A stretch of DNA of 64,000 bases from JANQHO01 sp965218075 (GCA_965218075.1 CBDCJZ010000003.1:248001-312000), one strand, 5' to 3'. Counted from the first letter of the stretch, positions 38,283 through 47,473 are shown. Made by a program: numbers and translations. Notes: generated from the sequence alone by a model not told the origin.

Positions 38283-40232
38283 TTATTCAAGTGCAGCTAT
38301 GGTCTTTTCCAATACGTTTTGATTGACCTTTACCTCGTACTGTTCTCTCAAGGAATTTACCCATTCTTTTTCAAGATAATCCTGATAGCTACTTACTATC
38401 AAGCCACGAGCTTCCTGTAAGGTTTTAATAGTTGGTGGTACTACCTTATTTACTTTAACTAATATGTATCGATCATCTATGTTTTTGATTTTAGTAAATC
38501 CCTCTTTTTCCATATTAAAATTAGACAAAAGATCATGACTCCCTTTCTCATAAACCTTTTGAGTAAAGGAAACATTTAATTGACTCTTAATGATATCTGG
38601 ATCTAAACCATTTTTTAAAGCCCTCATGGCTTTCTTTGCTAGCTTTTTGTTTGCTGCATCTATAATTATCACATCAAAGCGAGTATCCCATTTGTAATTT
38701 TCTTTTATAGAGCTATAATATTGATAAAGCCCAATACTGTCTTCTATAGCGGTTTTCCATATTTTTTCTTCAGTGAGATCAAAAAGTAATATGCCTTCAT
38801 AATATTCACGACTTAGTAATTTAAATTGGGGGTATTTGTCCTCTAATCTGGTCTTTTCATATTTGATTAATTGATTTTCTACAAATCTTCTAAATGCAAC
38901 ATCAGGCTGTCTTTTTAATCCTCTTTCTCTAATCAGTTTTTTCTGATTTTCTTCCAGGAACATGAGAAAGTCCTTAACCTTAAACCGCTTGTTTGCAAAC
39001 TCAAATAATACCTCATTAAGGCCCTCAACCCTCTCAGCTTTGTATTTATTCAGTTTAAGCTCATTTACGTCAACCTGGTCATAGGTTATTTTTTTAATCT
39101 TCGAATACTCTTTATATGCGTATTCCTTTTTCAATTTTTTAATAATGCTGATGTAACTCCGTTTTGAACGTCGATCTTTTTCAACGCTGACTTTTAACTC
39201 AGACTTGATTTTGTCAAACAAGGGTATCGACTTTTTTTCTATAAGCTTTACAATATGCCAGCCTATAGGGGTTTTTACAGGTTTTGAGAAATCACTGGGG
39301 TTTTCCAGGGAAAAAGCTGTATCTTCAAAATCGGGATACATTTTATTAATACCAAAAGGTGGTAATTGTCCGCCTAATTTGTTTGATGTTTCGTCTTCAC
39401 TATATTTAAGTGCCAGTTCCTCAAAATTTGCTCCATTATTTAGTTCTTCATGTATCTCATAGATTTTCTTTTTGGCGTTCTCTTTTTTATCGGTTTTCGA
39501 TTCTTCATCACTTACTAACATTATATGCGCTACTGTAATCTCACCCCTAGCAGGGCGCTTATCGGTAACTTTAATTACGTGGTACCCAAAATGCGTTCTA
39601 ACTGGATTATCAGCTATTTCACCAACGGGAGTATTGTATACCGCTGATTCAAAAGGATAGATCATGTTAAAAACAGTGAAATATCCAAGATCACCTCCTT
39701 TCTGGGCGGAATATTGATCTTTTGAGTATTCCTTGGAGAGAATGGAAAAATCTTCTCCATTTTTTATTCTTTTGATGAGCTCTTTAGCCTGATTATATGC
39801 TGTTAATGTATCATCTTCTTCTGGGGTTAACATAATGTGTAATGCTTTGACATCGTATTTCATTCTCTTATAAGCTTCTCTAATTAGCTCTTCGATAGCA
39901 TTCTTGTCTATGAGATAAGATTGAGCGAGTTGATTTTTATAGCTCATATACTCTCTTTTAAACGCATGGGTGGTATCCTTACCCATTTCTTTGGCTTGGC
40001 ATACTTTAAGCTTGAAATTAATATATAGATCGAGATATTCACGAGGAGTTTGGGAATCTATATTTTCCCTTATCTCTCGGTTCTTATTGTAAACAGCCAT
40101 ATATTCTCCAGCAGTTATTGTATCGTCTTTAACGATAAATAATACCTGATTTTCAAGATTGTCGTTACTCTTTTGAGCTAAGCTTAATAAGATGAACCCG
40201 AATAAGGTCAAAGTCAAGGTAGCACATTTCAT
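38283..40232 (-). CDS. Periplasmic parvulin-type peptidyl-prolyl isomerase (two PPIC domains)
   Basis: This 649-residue protein has a signal peptide (1-19). Two parvulin domains follow: one around KALHIMLTPEEDD, QKGGDLGYFTVFNMIYPFE and HFGYHVIKVTDKRPA; the second around VAHIMLV, NKLGGQLPPFGINKMYP and IGWHIVKLIEKK. A long helical C-terminal region completes it. It should assist folding of secreted or outer-membrane proteins. It is larger than SurA and is a Bacteroidota-type foldase; the surA-like gene at 25.8-27.2 kb is a distinct protein. It follows guaB by 38 bases. Confidence 0.9.
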   Translation of the reverse strand: MKCATLTLTLFGFILLSLAQKSNDNLENQVLFIVKDDTITAGEYMAVYNKNREIRENIDSQTPREYLDLYINFKLKVCQAKEMGKDTTHAFKREYMSYKNQLAQSYLIDKNAIEELIREAYKRMKYDVKALHIMLTPEEDDTLTAYNQAKELIKRIKNGEDFSILSKEYSKDQYSAQKGGDLGYFTVFNMIYPFESAVYNTPVGEIADNPVRTHFGYHVIKVTDKRPARGEITVAHIMLVSDEESKTDKKENAKKKIYEIHEELNNGANFEELALKYSEDETSNKLGGQLPPFGINKMYPDFEDTAFSLENPSDFSKPVKTPIGWHIVKLIEKKSIPLFDKIKSELKVSVEKDRRSKRSYISIIKKLKKEYAYKEYSKIKKITYDQVDVNELKLNKYKAERVEGLNEVLFEFANKRFKVKDFLMFLEENQKKLIRERGLKRQPDVAFRRFVENQLIKYEKTRLEDKYPQFKLLSREYYEGILLFDLTEEKIWKTAIEDSIGLYQYYSSIKENYKWDTRFDVIIIDAANKKLAKKAMRALKNGLDPDIIKSQLNVSFTQKVYEKGSHDLLSNFNMEKEGFTKIKNIDDRYILVKVNKVVPPTIKTLQEARGLIVSSYQDYLEKEWVNSLREQYEVKVNQNVLEKTIAALE

Positions 40233-40270
40233 TTTATAGAAGTTCTTAGTTTACAAGCCAAAATAAAAAT

Positions 40271-41749
40271 TTATTTGTGACTATAATTAGGGGCTTCTTT
40301 TGTTATATATATGTCATGAGGATGACTTTCATGGACGCCGGCGGTAGTCATATGCACAAAACGGGCATTTTGGTGTAGTGATTTTATATCAGGGGCACCA
40401 CAATATCCCATACCGGCTCTTAATCCCCCGATAAACTGATACATCATTTCATTTAATTCGCCTTTATAAGCTACTCTGCCTACTATTCCTTCGGGAACGA
40501 GCTTTTTAATGTCGTCTTCCATGTTCTGAGGGTAGCGATCTTTTGAACCTTGCTGTATAGCTTCTATAGAACCCATACCCCTATACCTTTTATAACGTTT
40601 GCCTTCATAAATTATAGCTTCTCCTGGAGCCTCTTTTGTGCCGGCTAATAAAGAGCCTAGCATAACACTATCTGCCCCGGCAGCTATGGCCTTTAGAATG
40701 TCCCCTGTATATCTTATCCCTCCATCAGCTATTAGAGGAACCCCCTTATTATTACCTATGCCTCTTCTTACTTCAATTATAGCTGATAATTGAGGTATTC
40801 CTATTCCAGCCACGATCCGCGTTGTACAAGCTGAGCCAGGTCCAATTCCCACCTTCACGGCATCTGCTCCTGCTTCAACTAAATATTTGCCTGCTTCTTC
40901 AGTAGCGATGTTCCCCGCTACAACATCGAGGTCTGGAAACTCGCCCTTGACTTTTTCTAAGATATCTGCTACTTTTTTCGTGTGCCCATGAGCTGTGTCA
41001 ATCACTACGGCATCTACACTTGACCTCTGCAATGCCTTTATTCTTTCCAGTATATCTGAGGTAATGCCTACCGCCGCTGCAACCCTAAGTCTGCCGTAGT
41101 TGTCTTTACAAGCATTTGGTTTTATTTTCAGCTTAGTGATATCCCTGTAAGTAATCAAGCCAATAAGAGTATTGTCTTTAGTAACAACCGGTAGTTTTTC
41201 TATTTTGTGTTTCCGCAAAATTACTTCTGCTTCTTCTAGGGTGGTATTTTCATGAGTAGTTATGAGGTTTTCCCTGGTCATTATTTCTCTTAGATAACGA
41301 TCATTTCTTTTTTCAATCCTCAGATCCCTATTAGTAATTATACCGACGAGCTTCTTGCTTCTATCAATAATCGGAATACCACTTATTTTACGCTCAGTCA
41401 TAATTTTCTCAGCATCTGATACCAAGGCATTTTCAAGCAAGGTAACCGGTTCTACTATCATACTGCTTTCTGCTCTTTTAACATTGCGAACTTCGATAGC
41501 CTGTTGTTCAATGCTCATGTTCTTATGTAAAACTCCAATTCCTCCATCCTGAGCTACTGCTATTGCCATGGTGGATTCTGTAACTGTATCCATTGCAGCA
41601 GATACAATGGGTGCTTTCAATTGTATATTTCTAGTAAAGTTAGTTGTAAGATCAACTTCATGTGGAAAGACTTCAGAATAAGCAGGGATTAATAAGACGT
41701 CATCATATGTCAATGCCTCGCCTAGAATTTTATCGGTATGCAGTGTCAT
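40271..41749 (-). CDS. guaB: Inosine-5'-monophosphate dehydrogenase
   Basis: This 492-residue enzyme oxidises IMP to XMP, the committed step to GMP. It has LTYDDVLLIPAYSEV at the N-terminus, a CBS pair at about 95-205, GIGPGSACTTRIVAG with the catalytic Cys, ADGGIRYTGD and the flap YRGMGS. ATG 41749 is chosen; the frame is open further to a TTG at 41782, but that codon lies within a TACTTTTG promoter box, which argues against it. The parvulin gene follows closely. Confidence 0.97.
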   Translation of the reverse strand: MTLHTDKILGEALTYDDVLLIPAYSEVFPHEVDLTTNFTRNIQLKAPIVSAAMDTVTESTMAIAVAQDGGIGVLHKNMSIEQQAIEVRNVKRAESSMIVEPVTLLENALVSDAEKIMTERKISGIPIIDRSKKLVGIITNRDLRIEKRNDRYLREIMTRENLITTHENTTLEEAEVILRKHKIEKLPVVTKDNTLIGLITYRDITKLKIKPNACKDNYGRLRVAAAVGITSDILERIKALQRSSVDAVVIDTAHGHTKKVADILEKVKGEFPDLDVVAGNIATEEAGKYLVEAGADAVKVGIGPGSACTTRIVAGIGIPQLSAIIEVRRGIGNNKGVPLIADGGIRYTGDILKAIAAGADSVMLGSLLAGTKEAPGEAIIYEGKRYKRYRGMGSIEAIQQGSKDRYPQNMEDDIKKLVPEGIVGRVAYKGELNEMMYQFIGGLRAGMGYCGAPDIKSLHQNARFVHMTTAGVHESHPHDIYITKEAPNYSHK

Positions 41750-41779
41750 TTGGGTGTACAATTTTGTTAGAATTGCACA

Positions 41780-41787
41780 CAAAAGTA
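41780..41787 (-). promoter_or_regulatory. Candidate -7 box TACTTTTG for guaB
   Basis: On the minus strand TACTTTTG fits the TAnnTTTG consensus. Initiation about seven bases downstream gives a leader of about 24 bases to ATG 41749, nearly the same geometry as at pyrG. No clear -33 box was seen. Confidence 0.4.
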
Positions 41788-41948
41788 AGCAAATAATAGG
41801 TTAATGATTTACTCTCAATTAAGATGACTTAAACCCAAAGAAAATCTAATATCTTTTAGCCCTTAGGGAGCGTTCTTACGTAGATTTTTGAGAAAATGAC
41901 AGTTTAGATATCTCAAGTTAAATAGGGCAGCTTTATTAATTTTACTTC

Positions 41949-42425
41949 TCAGCGACCATATACTTCTCCCTTGCGAGTGGAGTAATTTATTTTGAGAGCT
42001 TCGGCTTCTCTCAGCTCTTGCTTGATATCGGTGATCAAGCCCATTTTAACATTTTCATCTGCTTTGATCGAAACTGTCATCAAAGGTCTTTCGGCTTCAT
42101 TGATGTTTTCCCTTTCAGAAATAACGTATCCTTGGACGTCTTTCACCCTAGCAAAAGCATCGTTTAGCTGCAAACGCGGTTCAGTACCAACTTGGCTCGA
42201 GTATTTTTTAAGCGGTTTACCTACATATATATAAGTAACCAGCGATTTCCTTTCCAGCTTTTTGATTTCAGTCGCAAAAGGCTTATTGTTTTTGACCAAA
42301 AGGGTTACCTCCCGCATAACTGTTGTTACCATGAAGAAAAAAAGCAGCATGAAAACAATATCCGGTAATGATGCAGTGGATATTCTAGTTGTACCACCCC
42401 CTGATTTCTTTTTAAATTTCGACAT
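41949..42425 (-). CDS. exbD: ExbD/TolR-type biopolymer transport protein
   Basis: This 158-residue protein has a single membrane helix near 24-40 (LPDIVFMLLFFFMVTTVM) containing the conserved Asp that carries protons in ExbD/TolR. A periplasmic domain ending VSIKADENVKMGLITDIKQE follows. It is the second of two ExbD paralogues and starts one base after the first stops. Together with the ExbB-like protein it should energise TonB or a Tol-type system, such as the receptor at 9.2-12.0 kb. Confidence 0.92.
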   Translation of the reverse strand: MSKFKKKSGGGTTRISTASLPDIVFMLLFFFMVTTVMREVTLLVKNNKPFATEIKKLERKSLVTYIYVGKPLKKYSSQVGTEPRLQLNDAFARVKDVQGYVISERENINEAERPLMTVSIKADENVKMGLITDIKQELREAEALKINYSTRKGEVYGR

Positions 42426-42426
42426 A

Positions 42427-43002
42427 CTAGCTTACTTCTAAGCTTACGGGCTCTGCTTCTGATATTTTCTGAGGAAACAAATCGCCTATTTCTTTTCTTT
42501 GAACACTGGATAGCTCCTTGTAGTCCAAGCCAAATTTTTTCTGAGATTCGCGATCTCGGAGTTCATTGTATGCGGCCGCCAACTCATTTTGAACAGCTAT
42601 ATACATCTTATAGGATGTTCCTCTATCATTTTGCAATGATATAATAGCTTTTGTAGGGTTATCGGATGAATTAGAGTTTTTGAAACCCTCGCAATAATCG
42701 CAGCTACCGTCACCATTGTTATCGATAAATTTTATTGCGGCATTTCGTAAACCCCTTAAATCCATATATTCATCTTCCACTAAAAGCTGGTCTTTGGAAT
42801 TTACCAATACTGTAAAAATATTTTTCTTTTTGATAGGAGGAGGGTCCGTAATCTGCTCAACATCATAGGGGGGCAGTTTTCGGTTAATACCGGAATCCAC
42901 ATCCATAGTAGTAGTAACTAGAAAGAAGATCAGGAGTAAAAAGGCAATATCTGCCATAGAACCTGCATTTATTTCCAGTATCTCCCTTTTGTTTCTCGGC
43001 AT
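42427..43002 (-). CDS. exbD: ExbD/TolR-type biopolymer transport protein, larger paralogue
   Basis: This 191-residue protein has a membrane helix with conserved Asp in GSMADIAFLLLIFFLVTTTMD (15-35), then a periplasmic domain. That domain has an insert with CDYCEGF, a Cys pair that could form a disulphide and is not seen in the second ExbD. It lies two bases after the small membrane protein. Two ExbD proteins per ExbB is a known Bacteroidota arrangement. Confidence 0.92.
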   Translation of the reverse strand: MPRNKREILEINAGSMADIAFLLLIFFLVTTTMDVDSGINRKLPPYDVEQITDPPPIKKKNIFTVLVNSKDQLLVEDEYMDLRGLRNAAIKFIDNNGDGSCDYCEGFKNSNSSDNPTKAIISLQNDRGTSYKMYIAVQNELAAAYNELRDRESQKKFGLDYKELSSVQRKEIGDLFPQKISEAEPVSLEVS

Positions 43003-43004
43003 AA

Positions 43005-43319
43005 TTATTTAAATAGACGGATAATCTCAAAGTAGAGTATAGAAAATATAGCAAGGCCTGCTAAAAGGTATAAGGCTACCAAACCAGCACCTATTGTTTT
43101 TAGGGTATTTTCGCTTATATCTTTATATACTGCGGCATCAGAACCATCGTTCAAGGCGTAAGATATAATTACTAATACAATCAGAGCGATTATTCCAATC
43201 AAGATATTTTTCGCAGCCGCTACATTGGAAAAAACTTTCAATAACGCAAAGGTTAAGATAGCAAAAATGCTAGCTCCAATTAAGGCATAAGTGATGTATA
43301 ATCCTATATCTATCATCAA
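43005..43319 (-). CDS. Small three-helix membrane protein of the ExbBD operon
   Basis: This 104-residue hydrophobic protein has three predicted membrane helices (about 6-28, 37-56 and 73-98). A short acidic loop, DGSDAAVYKDISEN, lies between the second and third. It sits between exbB and the first exbD with gaps of eight and two bases, so it is surely cotranscribed. I do not recognise a named family. Position suggests an accessory subunit of the proton-channel complex. Confidence 0.75.
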   Translation of the reverse strand: MMIDIGLYITYALIGASIFAILTFALLKVFSNVAAAKNILIGIIALIVLVIISYALNDGSDAAVYKDISENTLKTIGAGLVALYLLAGLAIFSILYFEIIRLFK

Positions 43320-43327
43320 ACAGTTTT

Positions 43328-44158
43328 TTATTCTTTAGCTCTGTGCCTAATCAGTAAATCAACTAATGAGATGGAGGCATCTTCCATTGTATTAACAATA
43401 GAGTCGACCTTGGCTATGATATAATTATAGAATATTTGAAGTATAATAGCCACAATAAGGCCAAATACAGTTGTTAAAAGTGCTACCTTAATACCACCCG
43501 CTACCAGTGATGGAGAAATATCACCAGCCGCTTCTATGGCATCAAAAGCCTGAATCATACCAATTACAGTACCCATGAAACCAAGCATAGGAGCTAGGGC
43601 AATAAAAAGAGAAATCCACGAGATATTTCTTTCTAAAAGACCCATTTGAACAGAACCGTAAGAGATAATGGATTTTTCAACAACTTCAACACCTTCCTCC
43701 ATTCTGTCGAGCCCTTGATAGAATATGCTAGCCACCGGCCCGCGGGTGTTGCGACAAACTTCTTTGGCAGCCTCTACACCTTCAGAGTTCAAGGCATTTT
43801 CAACTCCAGCTATAAGCTTTTTGGAATTGGGCATAGCCATGCTGAGATAAATGATACGTTCGATGCAAATGGCAAGGCCAAGTATTAAGATAATTAATAC
43901 AATTCCCATAAAACTCGGGCCTCCGTCAATAAACTGCTTTTTTAGCACTTGGTGGAAGGTTTTGTCTTCGGGAACTTCAGCTTCCAGGTCGACTTCCCGC
44001 TCAGCTGCATCTGAAACTTCACTAACAATCTCATTCGTAAAGTCATTAGTATCAGCTGCTTGTTCAGTGTTGCTTGGTAATCTGTCTTGAGCTATAAGAT
44101 TTATATTCCAAAAGACTATCAAATTAAAAATAGCCAAAAATGAAAATGCTTTTTTCAT
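43328..44158 (-). CDS. exbB: MotA/TolQ/ExbB proton channel protein
   Basis: This 276-residue protein has an N-terminal signal-like segment (1-23), an acidic linker (40-70) and three membrane helices. The last two contain APMLGFMGTVIGMIQAFDAI and GGIKVALLTTVFGLIVAII, the ExbB/TolQ signature. It is the first gene of the operon with a small membrane protein and two ExbD proteins. A weak TACTTTCG box lies upstream on the same strand. It should form the proton channel energising outer-membrane transport or envelope integrity. Confidence 0.93.
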   Translation of the reverse strand: MKKAFSFLAIFNLIVFWNINLIAQDRLPSNTEQAADTNDFTNEIVSEVSDAAEREVDLEAEVPEDKTFHQVLKKQFIDGGPSFMGIVLIILILGLAICIERIIYLSMAMPNSKKLIAGVENALNSEGVEAAKEVCRNTRGPVASIFYQGLDRMEEGVEVVEKSIISYGSVQMGLLERNISWISLFIALAPMLGFMGTVIGMIQAFDAIEAAGDISPSLVAGGIKVALLTTVFGLIVAIILQIFYNYIIAKVDSIVNTMEDASISLVDLLIRHRAKE

Positions 44159-44343
44159 CGTTGTTTGTTTGAATGAAATTTTAGCGAAAGTAAAAAAACT
44201 TACTAAAAAGTATTATCAACTAGAAAATATTGGATATTTTAATATTAAGCTGAGTAAAATCCCGATTTTTCTATGCTTTATTAGGAAAGTGAGGTAAGGT
44301 TATTTTTTCGTTAAGGGCTATGCTTAGCTTTACCGTTCTTGTT

Positions 44344-44435
44344 GGAGAGATGGCCGAGTGGCTGAAGGCGCACGCCTGGAAAGTGTGTATACCCCTCACA
44401 GGGTATCGGGGGTTCGAATCCCCCTCTCTCCGCCA
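44344..44435 (+). tRNA. tRNA-Ser (GGA) with encoded CCA
   Basis: The acceptor strand GGAGAGA at 44344-44350 pairs with TCTCTCC, followed by discriminator G and CCA at 44433-44435. The anticodon loop is CTGGAAA with GGA at 44378-44380. A long variable arm (TACCC...GGGTA) marks it as a class II serine tRNA. It marks the left edge of the accessory island. Confidence 0.96.
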
Positions 44436-44437
44436 AT

Positions 44438-44520
44438 TTTCAAAATTAGAGCTTTGGGCGATTGTTGCCTTGCCCTCGCTACGCTCGGGTGCGGCGGAAG
44501 CCGTGATTTTGAAAGTCCTT
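44438..44520. other. GC-rich hairpin element beside tRNA-Ser
   Basis: Between imperfect inverted ends (TTTTCAAAATT and GATTTTGAAAG) lies a GC-rich core with CCCTCGCTACGCTCGGG, which can form a small stem. The composition contrasts with its surroundings. It looks like a REP/MITE-like element or an insertion junction. The IS1595 fragment starts at its right edge. Confidence 0.45.
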
Positions 44521-44974
44521 TTCATATTCAGTCTCTCTAATATTATCTTTACGTGTCTTGCCCACCTACATAGGTCTCGTCCATTTCTATAATTCCTTGT
44601 AATAAAGTATTTTCTTTGTCTCCCATTGCCTTACGTATTCTTTGCATAATATACCAAGCTGTAGGTTGTGCAACGTCACAAGCACGAGCCAATTGATAAG
44701 AAGATATTCCTTTTTCTGCCCCTAGTACGAGAGACAAAGCTAAAAACCATTTTCGCAAGGGTATTTGTGTCCCCTGAAAGATTGTGTTTATGCGTACATG
44801 AAAGTTGTGATGGCAACTAGCACACATATACCTATTATCTTTTTGCTTTTTACCCGTCTTATGTTCACTTCCACAATAAGGGCATATGAAGTTATTTCTT
44901 CCCCATCTTATCTTTTCTAAATACGCTATACAAGATTCTTCTGTAGGGAATATTTTGTGCATTTCTGTTATGTT
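44500..44974 (-). pseudogene. IS1595-family transposase, 3'-truncated copy
   Basis: From ATG 44974 the minus strand encodes MNITEMHKIFPTEESCIAYL, a zinc ribbon (CPYCGSEHKTG...CASCHHNF), ISSYQLARACDVAQPTAWYI and IIEMDETYVGG. A frameshift then ends the frame at 44549; homology to the copy near 18 kb continues to about 44500 before it breaks off. The N-terminal half is better preserved than in the 18-kb copy. It lacks the rest of the catalytic domain and cannot be active. Confidence 0.85.
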
Positions 44975-45035
44975 CATTATTAATTCTATGTTTTTATTAA
45001 TCGCACAAATATACAAAATTATTTCTATATATCCA

Positions 45036-45164
45036 AATGGGTATTATTACGTTATATTTAGTGATAATAGTCATCGGGCTATAAAATACACCTCATACCA
45101 CATGGATACCGCCCACAAAATCGCCAGAGCATTAGGCGTTAGTTTAGATGATTTAATGAAATAA
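45036..45164 (+). pseudogene. C-terminal fragment of an XRE-type HTH regulator (copy A)
   Basis: The plus strand reads into MDTAHKIARALGVSLDDLMK and a stop. This is the last helix pair of a Cro/CI-like HTH protein. The N-terminal part is replaced by the IS1595 end. An identical fragment ends at 47796. The regulator once preceded a DNA methylase five bases downstream. Confidence 0.7.
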
Positions 45165-45168
45165 AAAT

Positions 45169-45301
45169 ATGACCCAAAAACAAGACACATTAAAACTATT
45201 TGAAAAAATCAAAGATTGATCTGTCCTGGGCTTTTGCTGACAAAACAAGAAAAGATACTGCGTATATCACGCATGGCTATCATTGCTACCGACATTTGTA
45301 G
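45169..45301 (+). pseudogene. N-terminal fragment of a DNA methylase (copy A), frameshifted
   Basis: ATG 45169 gives MTQKQDTLKLFEKIKD and then a stop. Shifting the frame gives DLSWAFADKTRKDTAYITHGY. An IKD-SW-F-...-THGYH block is typical of a group of N4/N6 DNA methylases. Nothing of the catalytic part remains. With the HTH fragment upstream this was probably a small restriction-modification or orphan methylase operon. Confidence 0.6.
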
Positions 45302-45403
45302 ATTTAAAATTTCTGATGGATTTATTAAGGCTAATTCTAAAAGTTTCTGGTCTTATGACCCCCACCCCCTCGCTATCCTTGGTAAGTGGTCGTGGCTCTG
45401 CAA

Positions 45404-45561
45404 TCACGGTTGCTCTTCCCGCTGCAATTGGCTTTTATCCTTTAAAACATCCCCAGGTTTGTTAATTACAACTCGTCCATTGCCGTTTTGAAAATTCCAA
45501 AAATGTTCGCGGGATATTTGTTGTCCAACTTTTACGGCTTTTGTTTTGTCAATTTCAATTA
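45404..45561 (-). pseudogene. Unidentified fragment after the FRG-TPR gene (copy A)
   Basis: Overlapping the FRG-TPR stop in another frame, the minus strand reads IDKTKAVKVGQQISREHFWN, then FQNGNGRVVINKPGDVL, then QREEQP and a stop. The same frame occurs at 48032-48191 after the fused HsdM gene. I do not recognise the family. Confidence 0.4.
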
Positions 45562-47331
45562 TTTTTTATCCCGTTTTCGTATTTCCTCCTCGCATTTTTT
45601 TATCATGTTGGCCGCCATTTTTTCATATTGTGGATCTAGCTTAGCCCGCTTAAAATCTTCAATAGCTCCCTGGTCGCCCCCTAAAACGCACTTTGCATTC
45701 CCTCTATTATAATAAGCCTCTGGAAAATCTGGTTTTAGTTTAATAGCCTGGTTATAATCTTCAATAGCTTCCTGGGGTTTCCCTGAAACTTGCTTTGCAA
45801 GCCCTCTATTATTATAAGCCTCTGCATAATCTGGTTTTAGTTTAATAGCCTGGTTATAATCTTCAATAGCTTCCTGGGGTTTCCCTGAAACTTGCTTTGC
45901 AAGCCCTCTATTATTATAAGCCTCTGCATAATCTGGTTTTAGTTTAATAGCCTGGTTATAATCTTCAATAGCTCCCGGGTAGTCCCTTGAAGTTGAAGCA
46001 CACTTTGTAACCCCTCTATTATTATAAGCCTCTGGAAAATCTGGTTTTAGTTTAATAGCCTGGTCATAATCTTCAATGGCTCCCCGGTGATTCCCTAAAA
46101 CTTGCTTTGCAAGCCCTCTATTATTATAAGCCTCTGGAAAATCTGGTTTTAGTTTAATAGCCTGGCTAAAATCTTCAATAGCTTCCTGGGGTTTCCCTAA
46201 AGTGTACTTTGCAAGCCCTCTCCTATTATAAGCCTCTGGAAAATCTGGTTTCAGTTCAATAACCTTGTCATAATCTTCAATAGCTTCCTGGGGTTTCCCT
46301 AAAGTGTACTTTGCAAGCCCTCTACTATTATAAGCCTTTGCATAATCTGGTTTTAGTTTAATAGCCTGGTTATAATCTTCAATAGCTTCCTGGGGTTTCC
46401 CTAAAGTGTACTTTGCAAGCCCTCTATTATAATAAGCCTCTGGAAAATCTGGTTTTAGTTTAATAGCCTGGTCATAATCTTTAATAGCTCCCTTGTCGTC
46501 CTCCCTTGAATCGTACTTTGCATTCCCTCTATTATTATAAGCCTCTGGAAAATCTGGTTTTAGTTCAATAGCCTGATTATAATATTCAATATATTCAATG
46601 CCTTCCCTGTATTGTTTTTCTTCTTTTTCTAAATAAACTGCCTTATGAAAAAGAGAACGAGCCTTGCTATGCTTTTCTTCATTGTCGATAAATCCGATCA
46701 AGTCCTTGTAAATGGTTTCGTCGGATATATGATGAAACTTTCTCAAGTATTCCAGAATACCTTTTTTCCGATTAAATTCAACAGTAGTAAATTTGCATCG
46801 TTCTTGATCAATATAACCATAAGGACTACGGACAAAAACACTGTGTTGGGCTGTGACGCGTATTCTACTGCTTTTCGTCAAGGGGGGGTCAATAATGGCG
46901 ATTGCTTCTCTCTTTTCGTAATTAATATCGAGGTGTTTACTTATTCCATTAGTTCGTAATAAAATCACTTCCCCCTTTTCTTTACCTTTACCATTACAGG
47001 CAAAAAACAAAGCAATATAGAGATTGCGGCTAAAATCTATCAATGTCGTTTTACCGCCAAAATGCTGGATATCGGTCAAGATCTCAATGTTGCTTCTACT
47101 ATCTGAAAGACGTCTTCTTGCTCTTTCTACAGTTTCTTTTTCTATACTAATTGGTAGATATTTTAGTAGATATTTCTCATTAAAATTTTTTTTAGTTTCT
47201 CTGTATAAAGATGAATTGATTCCATCTTTTTCACCACTATATATTTCATTGGTACCTCTAAAAATGTAATCACCATCTTTACACTTTTCCTCCAGGTCAG
47301 TGATAAAATCTTTTATTTCTGTTGTGCCCAT
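45559..47331 (-). CDS. FRG-domain protein with about ten C-terminal TPR repeats
   Basis: In this 590-residue protein residues 1-210 form an FRG domain: YIFRG at 22-26, and IQHFGGKTTLIDFSRNLYIA then LFFAC at about 87-113, matching the Q-H-G-x-x-T-x-LIDF...ALyFA pattern. Residues from about 225 are nearly identical TPR repeats, mostly 34 residues (AIKLKPDFPEAYNNRGLAK type), with one 36-residue unit. The end EEEIRKRDKK is shared with the HsdM fusion next door. No signal peptide or membrane helix is present, so it is cytoplasmic. FRG has, to my knowledge, no firmly established activity. Location suggests a defence role. A remnant of an HsdS C-terminus lies just upstream. Confidence 0.85.
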   Translation of the reverse strand: MGTTEIKDFITDLEEKCKDGDYIFRGTNEIYSGEKDGINSSLYRETKKNFNEKYLLKYLPISIEKETVERARRRLSDSRSNIEILTDIQHFGGKTTLIDFSRNLYIALFFACNGKGKEKGEVILLRTNGISKHLDINYEKREAIAIIDPPLTKSSRIRVTAQHSVFVRSPYGYIDQERCKFTTVEFNRKKGILEYLRKFHHISDETIYKDLIGFIDNEEKHSKARSLFHKAVYLEKEEKQYREGIEYIEYYNQAIELKPDFPEAYNNRGNAKYDSREDDKGAIKDYDQAIKLKPDFPEAYYNRGLAKYTLGKPQEAIEDYNQAIKLKPDYAKAYNSRGLAKYTLGKPQEAIEDYDKVIELKPDFPEAYNRRGLAKYTLGKPQEAIEDFSQAIKLKPDFPEAYNNRGLAKQVLGNHRGAIEDYDQAIKLKPDFPEAYNNRGVTKCASTSRDYPGAIEDYNQAIKLKPDYAEAYNNRGLAKQVSGKPQEAIEDYNQAIKLKPDYAEAYNNRGLAKQVSGKPQEAIEDYNQAIKLKPDFPEAYYNRGNAKCVLGGDQGAIEDFKRAKLDPQYEKMAANMIKKCEEEIRKRDKK

Positions 47332-47407
47332 AATTTAAATTAATTTTTCATTTCCACCATTCCTGCTTATCAGTTTTGGTAAGAATTGCATTACATTCCT
47401 TCAATTT

Positions 47408-47473
47408 TTACCTTTTTCCCCAAGCTTCTTCTATCTTATCTTTAATTTTTTGCTCTTGAATTGCAGTTAGATT
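47408..47473 (-). pseudogene. Remnant of an HsdS C-terminus upstream of the FRG-TPR gene
   Basis: Twenty-one codons ending in TAA read NLTAIQEQKIKDKIEEAWGK, closely like the HsdS end of the fused protein (KIEGKIGEVWGE). It is cut on its 5' side by the IS1595 fragment. It shows that the free-standing FRG-TPR gene once followed a separate hsdS gene. Confidence 0.65.

Larger units (their letters stand above)
44840..45670. repeat. 830-bp direct repeat, copy A (left of the FRG-TPR gene)
   Basis: This segment is almost identical to 47472-48298. It contains the 5' end of an IS1595 transposase, a C-terminal HTH fragment, a methylase fragment, a small minus-strand frame and the last codons of a TPR gene (ending RKRDKK). 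Together with copy B it brackets the free-standing FRG-TPR gene, so recombination could delete or amplify that gene. Confidence 0.85.

Noticed and set aside
46645..46959. Plus-strand ORF of 104 codons inside the FRG-TPR gene
   Set aside because: It is antisense to the FRG domain, which shows clear family motifs; no independent evidence for the plus-strand frame.
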